Below are positions 15,343-22,776 of a DNA stretch of 64,000 nucleotides, in pieces. Source of the stretch: Candidatus Thorarchaeota archaeon. Its GTDB lineage: Archaea > Asgardarchaeota > Thorarchaeia > Thorarchaeales > Thorarchaeaceae. Both the position numbers and the translations under genes were made by a program. Under the pieces are notes generated by a model. That model had not been told where the DNA came from and made no database searches. It worked only from the letters and a program-made list of their open reading frames with translations. The stretch lies in the NCBI GenBank assembly GCA_021498125.1, contig JAIZWL010000003.1, forward strand, positions 124,457 to 188,456. The letters run 5' to 3'. The stretch's first letter is position 1, and every line of letters starts with the position of its first letter.

Positions 15343-16134
15343 ATGGAACCTTGGCAATTGATTGTAGCATTAATTCAGGGTCTTGTAGAATGGTTACCAA
15401 TTAGCAGCGAGGGGCAAGCAATCCTCTTTGTTTATAATTTTAGTTCAGTACCTTCATCAGCATTAGTATCGGTGGTCATATGGCTTCATCTTGGTACCGC
15501 TCTTGCTGTGATTGTGCGCTATCCTCGCGATTTCTGGCGAATTATAACACTGAAAGATCGCAATCTGTTCAGGCTACTTATGATTGCAACAATTGCTACA
15601 GCTGTAGCAGGTATTCCTCTCTATTTCTTCCTGAAGGGCAGTATCACCGCGTTTCATGGTGAGATTATCAATATGTTAGTTGGAGGTATGCTGTTCGCTA
15701 CAGCTCTTATTCTCTATCTGCCTACACGACACAACCCCGATGAAGTGCTACATACTGAAGAAGTCGATGACAAGAAGGCAGGGTTCACGGGACTTGTGCA
15801 GGGGTTCTCTGTGTTACCCGGACTGAGCAGATCTGGAGTGACAATGTCTGCTCTGCTAATGCAACATGTAGACAAAGAAAAGGCGCTCTGGTTTAGTTTC
15901 TTAATGAGCGTCCCGGCTGTCATTGCTGCTGTGATGCTTGATGTCTTGACTGGTGAGGTAGTGACGATTACTATCCCATTGGGTGAACTCATAATTATGG
16001 AGGCAATAGTCTTTGTTGTGGGTCTTGCGTCAATGGAGGCATTGCTACGATTGGCGCGAAAGATAGAATTCTGGAAACTTTGCGTAGTGTTAGGTACTGT
16101 TGCTATTGTATTTGGCATACCCGCCTTACTCTGA
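15343..16134 (+). CDS. uppP: Undecaprenyl-diphosphatase family protein (UppP/BacA-like)
   Basis: A 263-residue membrane protein with about seven hydrophobic segments. The two catalytic motifs are present: QGLVEWLPISSEGQ near residue 10-23 and PGLSRSGVTMSALL near 160. The enzyme dephosphorylates polyprenyl diphosphates to recycle lipid carriers for glycan assembly; in archaea the substrate would be a dolichyl-type diphosphate. ATG 15343 (MEPWQLIVAL) begins the first motif region and was preferred over the longer upstream frame. The 3' end overlaps the convergent gene by 9 bases. Confidence 0.88.
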   Translation: MEPWQLIVALIQGLVEWLPISSEGQAILFVYNFSSVPSSALVSVVIWLHLGTALAVIVRYPRDFWRIITLKDRNLFRLLMIATIATAVAGIPLYFFLKGSITAFHGEIINMLVGGMLFATALILYLPTRHNPDEVLHTEEVDDKKAGFTGLVQGFSVLPGLSRSGVTMSALLMQHVDKEKALWFSFLMSVPAVIAAVMLDVLTGEVVTITIPLGELIIMEAIVFVVGLASMEALLRLARKIEFWKLCVVLGTVAIVFGIPALL

Positions 16135-16848
16135 TAGCTCCTCATGCTTTTGAAACATGATGGCGATAGGTGCATTAGCCTTTCGCCATTCAGCTAATTT
16201 TCCCTCGTAGTTCAGCGGTACTGGATGACGGCCATGATTTCCGACTACTACAAAGAGGGTTCCTATACGTGATTGACGGTACAACACTTTGATCCAGTTG
16301 TCTGCTCTCTTGACGATCTTTGAGAGTAGCTTCTCTGGTGGTGTCTGGTGCCCATATTGAGCATATAGGCTCTCGAAGTCAAGAAAATGGACGAACATAA
16401 GTTCGCTCTTGAATACATGTCTTGTTGCTTCTATATAGGATGTCATGTCATCTCGTGTTGGAATCGTATAGCCAGGGTCGAATCCGAAGGTGTCCATGTC
16501 ATCACCACGACAGATGACCCTGACGAATTTGCCGTATTGTTGTACATAGTCGATTAAATGGAATGCTGGTCCTCGAAGTAATGACCGAATCAGAGGGACC
16601 GCATAAGGATCGGGTGTGTCTAAGAGGGCTAACACTTCAAGTTTCTTGATGATGAACTCTGGCTTGTATACGACCGCCTCAAAAAGCCCGAAATTATCAA
16701 TTGATATTATGACCACGGCTCGTGGATTGAATCGTTCAATTAGATCCGCATTTGGTGCTGGTAATCTATCAGGAATCTCGATGTCCATCATACCTAGGAT
16801 TGATGATGGGAATTCGTGTGCAGAAACCGATATCTGTGGAAATGACAT
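16126..16848 (-). CDS. Alkaline-phosphatase-superfamily-like protein
   Basis: A 240-residue soluble protein whose pattern resembles the alkaline phosphatase/phosphopentomutase superfamily: a strand VVIISIDNFG near the start, FVHFLDFESLYAQYGH in the middle (position of the metal-binding DxxxH), and LFVVVGNHGRHPVP near the end, where the family usually has a DHG motif; here it is NHG. It converges on the UppP-like gene with a 9-base overlap. The start at 16848 (MSFPQIS) has AGGA 8 bases upstream. Substrate unknown; the superfamily call is moderate. Confidence 0.55.
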   Translation of the reverse strand: MSFPQISVSAHEFPSSILGMMDIEIPDRLPAPNADLIERFNPRAVVIISIDNFGLFEAVVYKPEFIIKKLEVLALLDTPDPYAVPLIRSLLRGPAFHLIDYVQQYGKFVRVICRGDDMDTFGFDPGYTIPTRDDMTSYIEATRHVFKSELMFVHFLDFESLYAQYGHQTPPEKLLSKIVKRADNWIKVLYRQSRIGTLFVVVGNHGRHPVPLNYEGKLAEWRKANAPIAIMFQKHEELSE

Positions 16849-16934
16849 CTGATACATCCTGCTCGTAGTCAGAGCCCGTTGCACAAATGAATTCTTTCAC
16901 ACTTAAAGGTCTTAATACTGTGTTATTAATGCAA

Positions 16935-17085
16935 CCTGCATATCGGCTCTGTGTGAAAAGTCAGTGAAATAGTGATCATGAGAAGTATGAACACCATTTT
17001 GCGATCGAATCCAAAACGTTTCGGGATCCATTCTGACTTGAACGATCTATGTCTGTGGACTTTTCACACAGCTCCCTGCATATCG
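16935..17085. mobile_element. MITE-like insertion, 129 bp, with flanking direct repeats
   Basis: An 11-base direct repeat CCTGCATATCG occurs at 16935-16945 and 17075-17085. Between them is a 129-base segment whose ends carry inverted repeats: CTGTGTGAAAAGTC at 16949-16962 and its reverse complement at 17058-17071. The arrangement (target duplication, terminal inverted repeats, no coding capacity) is that of a miniature transposable element. The right repeat abuts a TATA-like box (17091-17097) for the GET3 gene. The transposon family was not identified. Confidence 0.65.
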
Positions 17086-17087
17086 AA

Positions 17088-17098
17088 GCATTAAAAGA
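17088..17098 (+). promoter_or_regulatory. TATA-like box of the GET3 gene
   Basis: GCATTAAAAGA lies 22-32 bases before the GTG start at 17120, giving a transcription start at or just before the start codon. The right target duplication of the MITE-like element ends only three bases upstream, in the region where a BRE would lie. Confidence 0.4.
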
Positions 17099-17119
17099 GC
17101 AATAGCGTGGAGTCTCGAT

Positions 17120-18094
17120 GTGTTTACGATGAACCTTCGAGATATCATTTACGATAAGGATATCAAATTTATCCTCTCTGGCGGTAAGGGTGGTGTTGGT
17201 AAGACAAGCTGCGCCGGAGCCATTGCTGTTCTCTCAGCCGAATACGGGCTGCGCACACTTGTGATCTCTACAGATCCGGCTCACAGCCTCAGTGATAGCA
17301 TTGATCAGAACCTCTCTGGTGGCGATGTTATCAAGGTCGAAGGCATCGATAATCTATGGGGGATGGAGATTAACACCGAAAAAGGGATGCGTGAGTTCCA
17401 AGAGAACCTTGGCCAGATGCAAGGACCTGAGGTCGAGATGGCATCACAATTAATGGGTGGAATGGATAGTATGCCCCCCCCCGGCTCAGATGAGGCCATG
17501 GCCTTTGGAAAGATGCTGGAGTTCATAGGCGACCCCAATTATGATCGGGTGGTCTTCGATACTGCACCTACTGGGCATACTCTCAAACTGCTTGAGCTAC
17601 CCGACCTATTGGACAGCTGGCTGGGTAAGATGTTGACTCTTAGGCAGCGTATCAGTTCTATGATGTCTGGTTTCAAGGCATTCCTTGGTGGTGCTGCTCC
17701 TGAGGAGGATGACTCGTGGAAGATGTTGCAACAGACCAAAGAGAAGATCCGTGCTGCAAGCGTCATGCTGGCCGATGAAAAGCTGACGCAGTTTGTTGTT
17801 GTCATGATCCCCGAGGCGATGGCAGTCTTTGAGACCCAGCGTCTTCTCTCCAGTCTGAATAAATGGAGCATCCCCGTGAGCAATATCATCGTCAATCAGC
17901 TTGTTCCAGAGAACCCATCGTGTCCCTTCTGTACAAGTCGGCGACGTATGCAACAGTCCAACCTTGTCGATATCAGGGAGTTGTATCATGACCTCCATGT
18001 CACAGAGGTACCGCTCTTTGACCATGAGATCCGAGGAATAGATGAACTTAGAAGGCTCGGGCACATACTAATCAACGAGGAGACCACACAATGA
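17120..18094 (+). CDS. get3: GET3/ArsA-type ATPase
   Basis: A 324-residue deviant-Walker ATPase. The P-loop GGKGGVGKTS (21-30) has the signature lysine; switch I STDPAHSLSDS (50-60) and switch II DTAPTGHTLKLLELP (147-161) are those of GET3/TRC40. A CPFC pair (C268, C271) corresponds to the zinc-binding, dimerising CxxC of tail-anchored-protein targeting factors, favouring GET3 over arsenite-pump ArsA. The Met-rich stretch (MASQLMGGMDSMPPPG) fits a hydrophobic client groove. GTG 17120 has GGAG 7 bases upstream. Its stop overlaps a 32-residue membrane microprotein. Confidence 0.9.
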   Translation: MFTMNLRDIIYDKDIKFILSGGKGGVGKTSCAGAIAVLSAEYGLRTLVISTDPAHSLSDSIDQNLSGGDVIKVEGIDNLWGMEINTEKGMREFQENLGQMQGPEVEMASQLMGGMDSMPPPGSDEAMAFGKMLEFIGDPNYDRVVFDTAPTGHTLKLLELPDLLDSWLGKMLTLRQRISSMMSGFKAFLGGAAPEEDDSWKMLQQTKEKIRAASVMLADEKLTQFVVVMIPEAMAVFETQRLLSSLNKWSIPVSNIIVNQLVPENPSCPFCTSRRRMQQSNLVDIRELYHDLHVTEVPLFDHEIRGIDELRRLGHILINEETTQ

Positions 18095-18189
18095 GATACG
18101 CGGTTCGAAAAAAGATCCTATCCTTTCTCTTCCTGTTACTGTTCATTGCATCTCTTGTTGCAGCAGCCTACCTTGTATTCAAAGGTTAA
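18091..18189 (+). CDS. 32-residue single-span membrane microprotein coupled to GET3
   Basis: The ATG overlaps the GET3 TGA stop as ATGA. The product starts MRYAVRKKI, followed by a hydrophobic helix (about residues 10-29) and ends in KG, so it is a basic N-terminus plus a single C-terminal membrane span: a minimal tail-anchored topology. It is too short for standard gene callers. The four-base overlap makes translation by coupling likely. It could be a client, regulator or membrane receptor of GET3; none of these is proven. Confidence 0.65.
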   Translation: MRYAVRKKILSFLFLLLFIASLVAAAYLVFKG

Positions 18190-18222
18190 TCCATGCTTGT
18201 GAGACGTAAACGAAGAGTCGTC

Positions 18223-18243
18223 CCCACCGTTGTGTGCGGTGGT
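18223..18243 (+). terminator. Hairpin after the GET3 unit
   Basis: CCACCG and CGGTGG form a perfect 6-bp stem with a 7-base loop (TTGTGTG) about 35 bases after the microprotein stop. No strong T tract follows, so it may be an mRNA 3' end structure rather than a full terminator. Confidence 0.35.
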
Positions 18244-18356
18244 GTGATTCAACTATCCCCTTGACTCTCTTAACGGTAGAGAATGAACCTCTTTCGATTA
18301 TATGCCGAATTCCTTTATATCTTGGACTTGTTATTGGAACTTAGGGGACGCGAGTT

Positions 18357-19205
18357 TTGAATATAGATGCCAATAAAATGTGGTTCCTTTTCATCCTTGG
18401 TGCAGGTCTGCTTATAGGACTGATTCCAATCCTCATCATACTATTTGGTGGGATCGATTGGTTCTATCTGACACAACTCCAGTTCTGGCCGCTCTTGGTC
18501 ATATATGTGATAATCGGCTACTTCCTGTTTTGGTTTGGGCTGACTTTACTGTCTGCTGCTCCATGGATCGATGACAAAAAAGTCGCCAGCGTTAGTACCT
18601 ACATCATTTCCATTTTCAAGGCTATTATTTTAATAATGCTTCTCTATGGTCTGTTCAGAGGACTTGTTCCTGATGATGTGTTTGTGATTGGGACAACATA
18701 CGTGATATTATTAATAATTAGTGGGACTGCTAATCTGGCAATCCCGCGAAGGCGAGAGAAAATGATTCGTGATCAAAGTAAAACGGCTCGCAAAAAAGTG
18801 TTAAAATTAATAAACCAGGCAGATAACAATCTCAAGAAAAAGGACTTCAAGAATTTCTATATGGATCTCACTCGCGCACTAGAGCAGACATTCAGGAACA
18901 TAGATGCGAGCCGGTATAGGTTTTCTTTTACAACTCAGTTGCTTATGTGGCGAACTTGGTTTGATGACACGCTCGCTAACAATCTCGAAACGGCAAAACG
19001 ATTCTTCTCTGCAAAGAAGCTAGGCATCAATAAACAAAAGCTCAAGCGTTTGTGGAACTCGACAGATGATCTACGTAAAGCTCGGAATATCGCCGCTCAT
19101 AAAGATAAACTCGGTAAACTTCGAACTTCACCTGAATCAATATTTGATGATGTACGCCTACTGATCACATCTATTGAGAATTGGCGTTCAAAAAATATTA
19201 GGTGA
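18357..19205 (+). CDS. Four-span membrane protein with C-terminal HEPN-like domain
   Basis: A 282-residue protein. Four hydrophobic segments (about 8-30, 43-68, 82-102, 107-128) are followed by a basic cytoplasmic helical domain (133-282). In that domain RNIAAH gives R243 and H248, the Rx4H signature of HEPN ribonuclease-like domains, with the flanking helices expected. TTG 18357 is preceded by AGGGGA at good spacing and a TATA-like TTTATATC at about 18312. It is AT-rich relative to its neighbours. A membrane-tethered HEPN RNase or a DUF4129/DUF4145-like protein are the alternatives; the HEPN reading is by motif only. Confidence 0.6.
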   Translation: MNIDANKMWFLFILGAGLLIGLIPILIILFGGIDWFYLTQLQFWPLLVIYVIIGYFLFWFGLTLLSAAPWIDDKKVASVSTYIISIFKAIILIMLLYGLFRGLVPDDVFVIGTTYVILLIISGTANLAIPRRREKMIRDQSKTARKKVLKLINQADNNLKKKDFKNFYMDLTRALEQTFRNIDASRYRFSFTTQLLMWRTWFDDTLANNLETAKRFFSAKKLGINKQKLKRLWNSTDDLRKARNIAAHKDKLGKLRTSPESIFDDVRLLITSIENWRSKNIR

Positions 19206-19265
19206 TACGAGTCTTTGCTGTCTAAACTCATCATATGTCTAGGTCTTGTATGATGATGATTATTA

Positions 19266-19409
19266 TTATACACCCTTGACTCTCTTGACGACAGGGGGTC
19301 GGATCTTGTAGAGGATTCTCCCACCACAATGAGGGCACTTGACACCAGGGAGCTGCTTTAGATCCTCTTTTTGAACTTCAGCGTGACAGAAGTGACAGAT
19401 ATACGTCAT
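19266..19409 (-). CDS. rpoP: RNA polymerase subunit P (RpoP/Rpb12)
   Basis: A 47-residue zinc-ribbon subunit of archaeal RNA polymerase. It reads MTYICHFCHAEVQKEDL with CxxC at residues 5-8, then VKCPHCGGRILYK with the second CxxC and the family's GGRILYK/RPP ending. The longer frame to 19505 has no support; ATG 19409 gives the normal length. It lies 61 bases after the radical SAM gene on the same strand. Confidence 0.92.
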   Translation of the reverse strand: MTYICHFCHAEVQKEDLKQLPGVKCPHCGGRILYKIRPPVVKRVKGV

Positions 19410-19470
19410 TTGACCACCGAACATTATCCTCAAAAGTTTGCCATATGAAGCTTTGCCTATCGCTGCATTC

Positions 19471-21051
19471 TCAGTGAACGACTCTCCCCAGAAGCAGGCC
19501 TGCACTCAGGACCTTGGTGATCTTGACCGTCAACAGCGTGCCCGCAGAATAGCCACCCGGTACTGTCATGATCGGCCCTTCACTTAATGGGTACACCATA
19601 GTATATCCTCTATGGGTCAGAGAGGGTTCGGCGGCAATCCCCTTGATGGTTGTATTCAGATACCGATCTTTCTTTCCGCGATTGATCTTCTCGGCTGCAT
19701 CTCGTAATCGTTTTCCTAACGGATCATTGAACGAGGCAGGTGGGAAGTCTGCAAACGCGGAGCCCGGGAGTGGTTGGAACCCGTAGAGTATTATTCTCTC
19801 TGCACCCGCCTTACTGAGTTTCATCATTAGTCTGATCGATTCCTCAACGGTTTCGGAGGTCTCCCCGGGCAGTCCATATATCAGATATACAAATGGGCTC
19901 ATGTTGAATTTGTGAGCCACTCGCACGGCATTGAGCACATCAGTGGGGGTTCCGCTCTTACCTATCTTTTCTATATGCTCTGAGGAGCCTGATTCGAGAC
20001 CTATGTTTGGAGAGGTATCGTGAGCATATTGTGTGATGGCCTGTGCAACCTCTTCCGTAAAGAGGCAGGCCTTCATATTCTCTATCGCGAGATGGGCAGT
20101 TCCCTCCTCGAATTGTGGCAAGGCAGTGATGTCTGCAAGTAGTTCCTTGATCGCATCGATATTTGCTGTAGGACTACATGGATCTGTGAGTGGATACGGT
20201 CCTCTCTCATAATCAAGAAAGTCGGGTGCCTCCAAGACGATCCTGTGCACCTCTAGGTCCAGAAGGTCTCGTACCTCCTCAACTATTGTGCTCTGTTTTC
20301 GTGAACGAGGTGCTCCCCATGTTGCTGGGACGCTGCAGAAGCCACAACCCGGTGGAATGTCCTCTGGGCAATAGATCCGCGCCTTATAGTCTGGTGAGTC
20401 ACAGTTTCCGCAGTCGGTGCATGCCCTTCCATCCGGCAGTGGAATTGTGGGTCTTCGAAAATTCGAGCAACCGCGAATGACTTCCACGTACACTCTACTT
20501 GCCTGATATGCCGGATAGTCCATCACTCGTTGGATGGAGGGTCTGAAGCGATCCATCTCTTCAGGTGTTAGCAGAGGGCGTGGCTCGGTAATGGTCGGGG
20601 TCTTATCGGCCATATACCCAACCCCTCTGATATCTGCAAGGTCACATTCTCCCTCGAAGAATCCCTTGTCCAGCAGTTCTGACAGGGTGGCCTCCCCTTC
20701 CCCAATCACGATCGCATCAGACCTGAGATCGGTTAGGACTGACTTACCTCCTGAGGCAATAGGCCCACCGAGAAGAACGCGCCCTCTATGATGTCTTCTC
20801 CAAGAACGGATGACCTTGGATATTGCTGGTCGGTCCATGCTCATTGCACTTATTGCCACATGTTCGAATTCACGAAGGCGTGCCTTTCCATGGAGGATAT
20901 CTTCCACTCTCTTGATCCTGCACTGATATCCTCTCTCCTCCAAGATACCAGCTATTGATCTGGGACCACAACCAATGGCATCACGTGATGTGATTCGTTT
21001 ACCACTTCCTGCACTCAATGCATCAACGATCAATATCCGGTGGTCTGTCAT
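19471..21051 (-). CDS. Radical SAM protein with B12-binding-like N-terminus and C-terminal TRAM-like domain
   Basis: A 526-residue protein. Residues 1-130 resemble a cobalamin-binding Rossmann domain (ILIVDALSAGSGKR, VLLGGPIAS, VIGEGEATLSELL). The radical SAM core follows with a split cluster motif: RGC (C195), then an insertion of about 40 residues with an extra CxxCxxC (C211, C214, C217) and C228, then GCGFC (C236, C239). NIGLESGS and YLIYGLPGETSE are standard core motifs. The last 65 residues read like a TRAM RNA-binding domain. The reaction is unknown; RNA modification is plausible. It is divergent from aIF1. Confidence 0.82.
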   Translation of the reverse strand: MTDHRILIVDALSAGSGKRITSRDAIGCGPRSIAGILEERGYQCRIKRVEDILHGKARLREFEHVAISAMSMDRPAISKVIRSWRRHHRGRVLLGGPIASGGKSVLTDLRSDAIVIGEGEATLSELLDKGFFEGECDLADIRGVGYMADKTPTITEPRPLLTPEEMDRFRPSIQRVMDYPAYQASRVYVEVIRGCSNFRRPTIPLPDGRACTDCGNCDSPDYKARIYCPEDIPPGCGFCSVPATWGAPRSRKQSTIVEEVRDLLDLEVHRIVLEAPDFLDYERGPYPLTDPCSPTANIDAIKELLADITALPQFEEGTAHLAIENMKACLFTEEVAQAITQYAHDTSPNIGLESGSSEHIEKIGKSGTPTDVLNAVRVAHKFNMSPFVYLIYGLPGETSETVEESIRLMMKLSKAGAERIILYGFQPLPGSAFADFPPASFNDPLGKRLRDAAEKINRGKKDRYLNTTIKGIAAEPSLTHRGYTMVYPLSEGPIMTVPGGYSAGTLLTVKITKVLSAGLLLGRVVH

Positions 21052-21084
21052 TACTGTTCATGTCTACAATAGCATGCTTCAGTT

Positions 21085-21097
21085 TAACTTATATGCT
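21085..21097 (+). promoter_or_regulatory. TATA-like box of the aIF1 gene
   Basis: AACTTATATGCTC precedes the aIF1 coding region; a start near 21115 gives a leader of about 38 bases that contains AGGAG at 21138-21142. Confidence 0.45.
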
Positions 21098-21152
21098 CGA
21101 CTGGGGCAAAGTAAGTAGCATTAAAGTAACAATCAACAGGAGAACGTGAAAC

Positions 21153-21494
21153 CTGTCAGACGAAGACGGAATATGTCCAAATTGTGGTCTCCCCAAAGAC
21201 CTCTGTGTCTGCGAGACCATCGCACAAGAAGAGGCGCGAATAACAGTCACCGTTGAACGACGCAAATGGGGTCGGCTCACAACGGTTGTTTCTGGTTTTG
21301 ACAAGAATATCGATCTCAACGATATGGCGACCAAGCTCAAAAGTAAGCTTGCCTGTGGTGGCGCTGCAAAGCGCGGGCATGTAGAGCTTCAGGGCGACCA
21401 TCGTGGTGTGATCAAGGATGTCTTGAGTAAACTGGGGTTCCCTGAAGAGTCCATCCACATCGATTGGTCGTTCAAAAGATCCGGTCGAAGGTAA
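21153..21494 (+). CDS. Translation initiation factor aIF1 (SUI1), apparent CTG start
   Basis: The frame encodes a 113-residue SUI1/eIF1 protein: an N-terminal zinc-knuckle-like CPNCGLPKDLCVC, then the SUI1 domain (LTTVVSGFD, LKSKLACGGAAKRG, VELQGDH, LGFPEESI). It promotes start-codon selection on the 30S subunit. No ATG, GTG or TTG exists in frame before the conserved region: an in-frame TGA at 21147 is followed by AAC, CTG, TCA, and homologues begin M-S-x-x, so CTG at 21153 is the only sensible start. AGGAG lies 10 bases upstream. Domain identity is sure; the start depends on the sequence being correct. Confidence 0.88.
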   Translation: MSDEDGICPNCGLPKDLCVCETIAQEEARITVTVERRKWGRLTTVVSGFDKNIDLNDMATKLKSKLACGGAAKRGHVELQGDHRGVIKDVLSKLGFPEESIHIDWSFKRSGRR

Positions 21495-21527
21495 GTAACT
21501 CTTACGCGCTGCTTGTCGTGCGAGGCG

Positions 21528-21543
21528 AGAGCGGTCACGCTCT
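21528..21543. terminator. Hairpin between aIF1 and tfb2
   Basis: AGAGCG and CGCTCT form a perfect 6-bp stem with loop GTCA between the convergent aIF1 and TFB genes. It could act as a bidirectional terminator, although the flanking T tracts are weak. Confidence 0.35.
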
Positions 21544-21545
21544 AG

Positions 21546-22580
21546 CTAGTTCAGTGTATCTACGGAATCGATACGGAGAACTCGTACTATCTCTTTGTAT
21601 CGATTTCTGACGGTTACCTCTGTTACTCGTGCGACTTCAGCGATTTCGCGTTGTGTTCTGCGCTCATCCAATAGAATTGATGCCACATAGATCGCTGCCG
21701 CTGCAAGACCTAGCGGATCTCTGCCTATCGTGAGACCCATCTCTCTGCTCTTTCGTAGTATTTCTACAGTTCTTATCTGTACAGGACTGGAGAGTGATAG
21801 ATCGGATGCAAATCGGGGGATGTAGTCAATTGGATTGGAAAGTGGTATCTTGACCTTGAGGCTTCGTAAGAGCAGTCTATAACATTGCCCCAATTTTTTC
21901 TTATCGACTCGTGACGCATCAGCCACCTCGTCAAGAGGTCGGGGCTTTTGTCGAATCCTGCATGCTGCATAGAGTGTTGCGGCGACCATCGCCTCTATTG
22001 ATCGTCCCCGTACTAATTTCTTGATTATTGACTTGCGGTAGAGCACTGCTGCAAGTTCTCGGATGGATTTTGGCAGGGACAGCTGGGATGCCAGTCTCTC
22101 AAGTTCTGACATGGCCTGTGCAAGATTTCTGTCGATTGATCCATGCACCCGTGAACGGATCTGCCACTTTCGTAATCGATAGATCTCGGACCTGCGTGAG
22201 GGACTCAGCTTTCGCCCTGAAGTATCCCGATCTCGCCAATCAATCATTGTCGAGAGGCCCTTGTCATGGATCGTGTAGCGCATTGGTGCTCCCACACGAC
22301 TTCGTGCATCAGCCTCTTCTGCACTGAATGCCCTCCATTCTGCGCCTGTATCAATCCTGTGATCTGATAGGACCAGCCCGCATCCCGCACAGATGCGTTC
22401 ACCACGTGCAAGGTCTTCTACGACCTGAGTTGACCCACATTCGGGACATACAATCTGTTGTATACTACTCCCCTCTGGTAAATCCCGTTCTGCATTGCTC
22501 TGCGAACCTTCCACACATTTCCTCCCCTGTACAGGTTGGCGGGTGTCTCGAAGCAAGAAATCGTTGACAGCACGAGGCAT
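21546..22580 (-). CDS. tfb: Transcription initiation factor TFB (TFIIB homologue), copy 2
   Basis: A 344-residue TFB paralogue. The zinc ribbon uses C45, C48, C64 and C67, preceded by a 40-residue extension absent from copy 1. The B-finger TGAEWRAFSAEEADARSRVG and two cyclin repeats match copy 1 closely, including the terminal TVRNRYKEI helix. Both copies keep all four zinc ligands, so both should be functional; they may direct different promoters. It converges on aIF1. A TATA-like element (minus-strand ATTATAC, about 22617-22624) precedes it. Confidence 0.92.
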   Translation of the reverse strand: MPRAVNDFLLRDTRQPVQGRKCVEGSQSNAERDLPEGSSIQQIVCPECGSTQVVEDLARGERICAGCGLVLSDHRIDTGAEWRAFSAEEADARSRVGAPMRYTIHDKGLSTMIDWRDRDTSGRKLSPSRRSEIYRLRKWQIRSRVHGSIDRNLAQAMSELERLASQLSLPKSIRELAAVLYRKSIIKKLVRGRSIEAMVAATLYAACRIRQKPRPLDEVADASRVDKKKLGQCYRLLLRSLKVKIPLSNPIDYIPRFASDLSLSSPVQIRTVEILRKSREMGLTIGRDPLGLAAAAIYVASILLDERRTQREIAEVARVTEVTVRNRYKEIVRVLRIDSVDTLN

Positions 22581-22776
22581 CGTAGTGTACTAGGCCCGAG
22601 AATTGCCCAATGTTGATTGTATAATGTTGAACAAGTTGTCCAATCTTTCTGTTGCTGCTTGCAACCCACCTCATATCATATCCACAAAGACGCATTTAAT
22701 GATTGTGGGAAGACTATTACGGTCTGTTAGATGCATATTTCAACGGGAAAGCGCTATTTTTGTAGAACTTGATCCT
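22581..22776. other. Intergenic region between map and tfb2
   Basis: A 196-base gap between two minus-strand genes. It contains a minus-strand TATA-like ATTATACAA near 22617-22625 and a short imperfect repeat of AATGTTGA (about 22611 and 22625) that overlaps it. I see no ORF or RNA gene. Confidence 0.3.

Noticed and set aside
15256-15357. N-terminal extension of the DUF47 protein to 15357
   Set aside because: It would overlap the start of the divergent UppP-like gene, has no family resemblance, and ATG 15255 has a good ribosome binding site.
18194-18265. 23-codon ORF (MLVRRKRRVV) after the GET3 microprotein
   Set aside because: Very short, no clear ribosome binding site, and contains a stable hairpin better explained as a 3' end structure.
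19410-19505. N-terminal extension of RpoP to 19505
   Set aside because: RpoP proteins are about 45-50 residues; the extension overlaps the radical SAM gene end and lacks any conserved feature.
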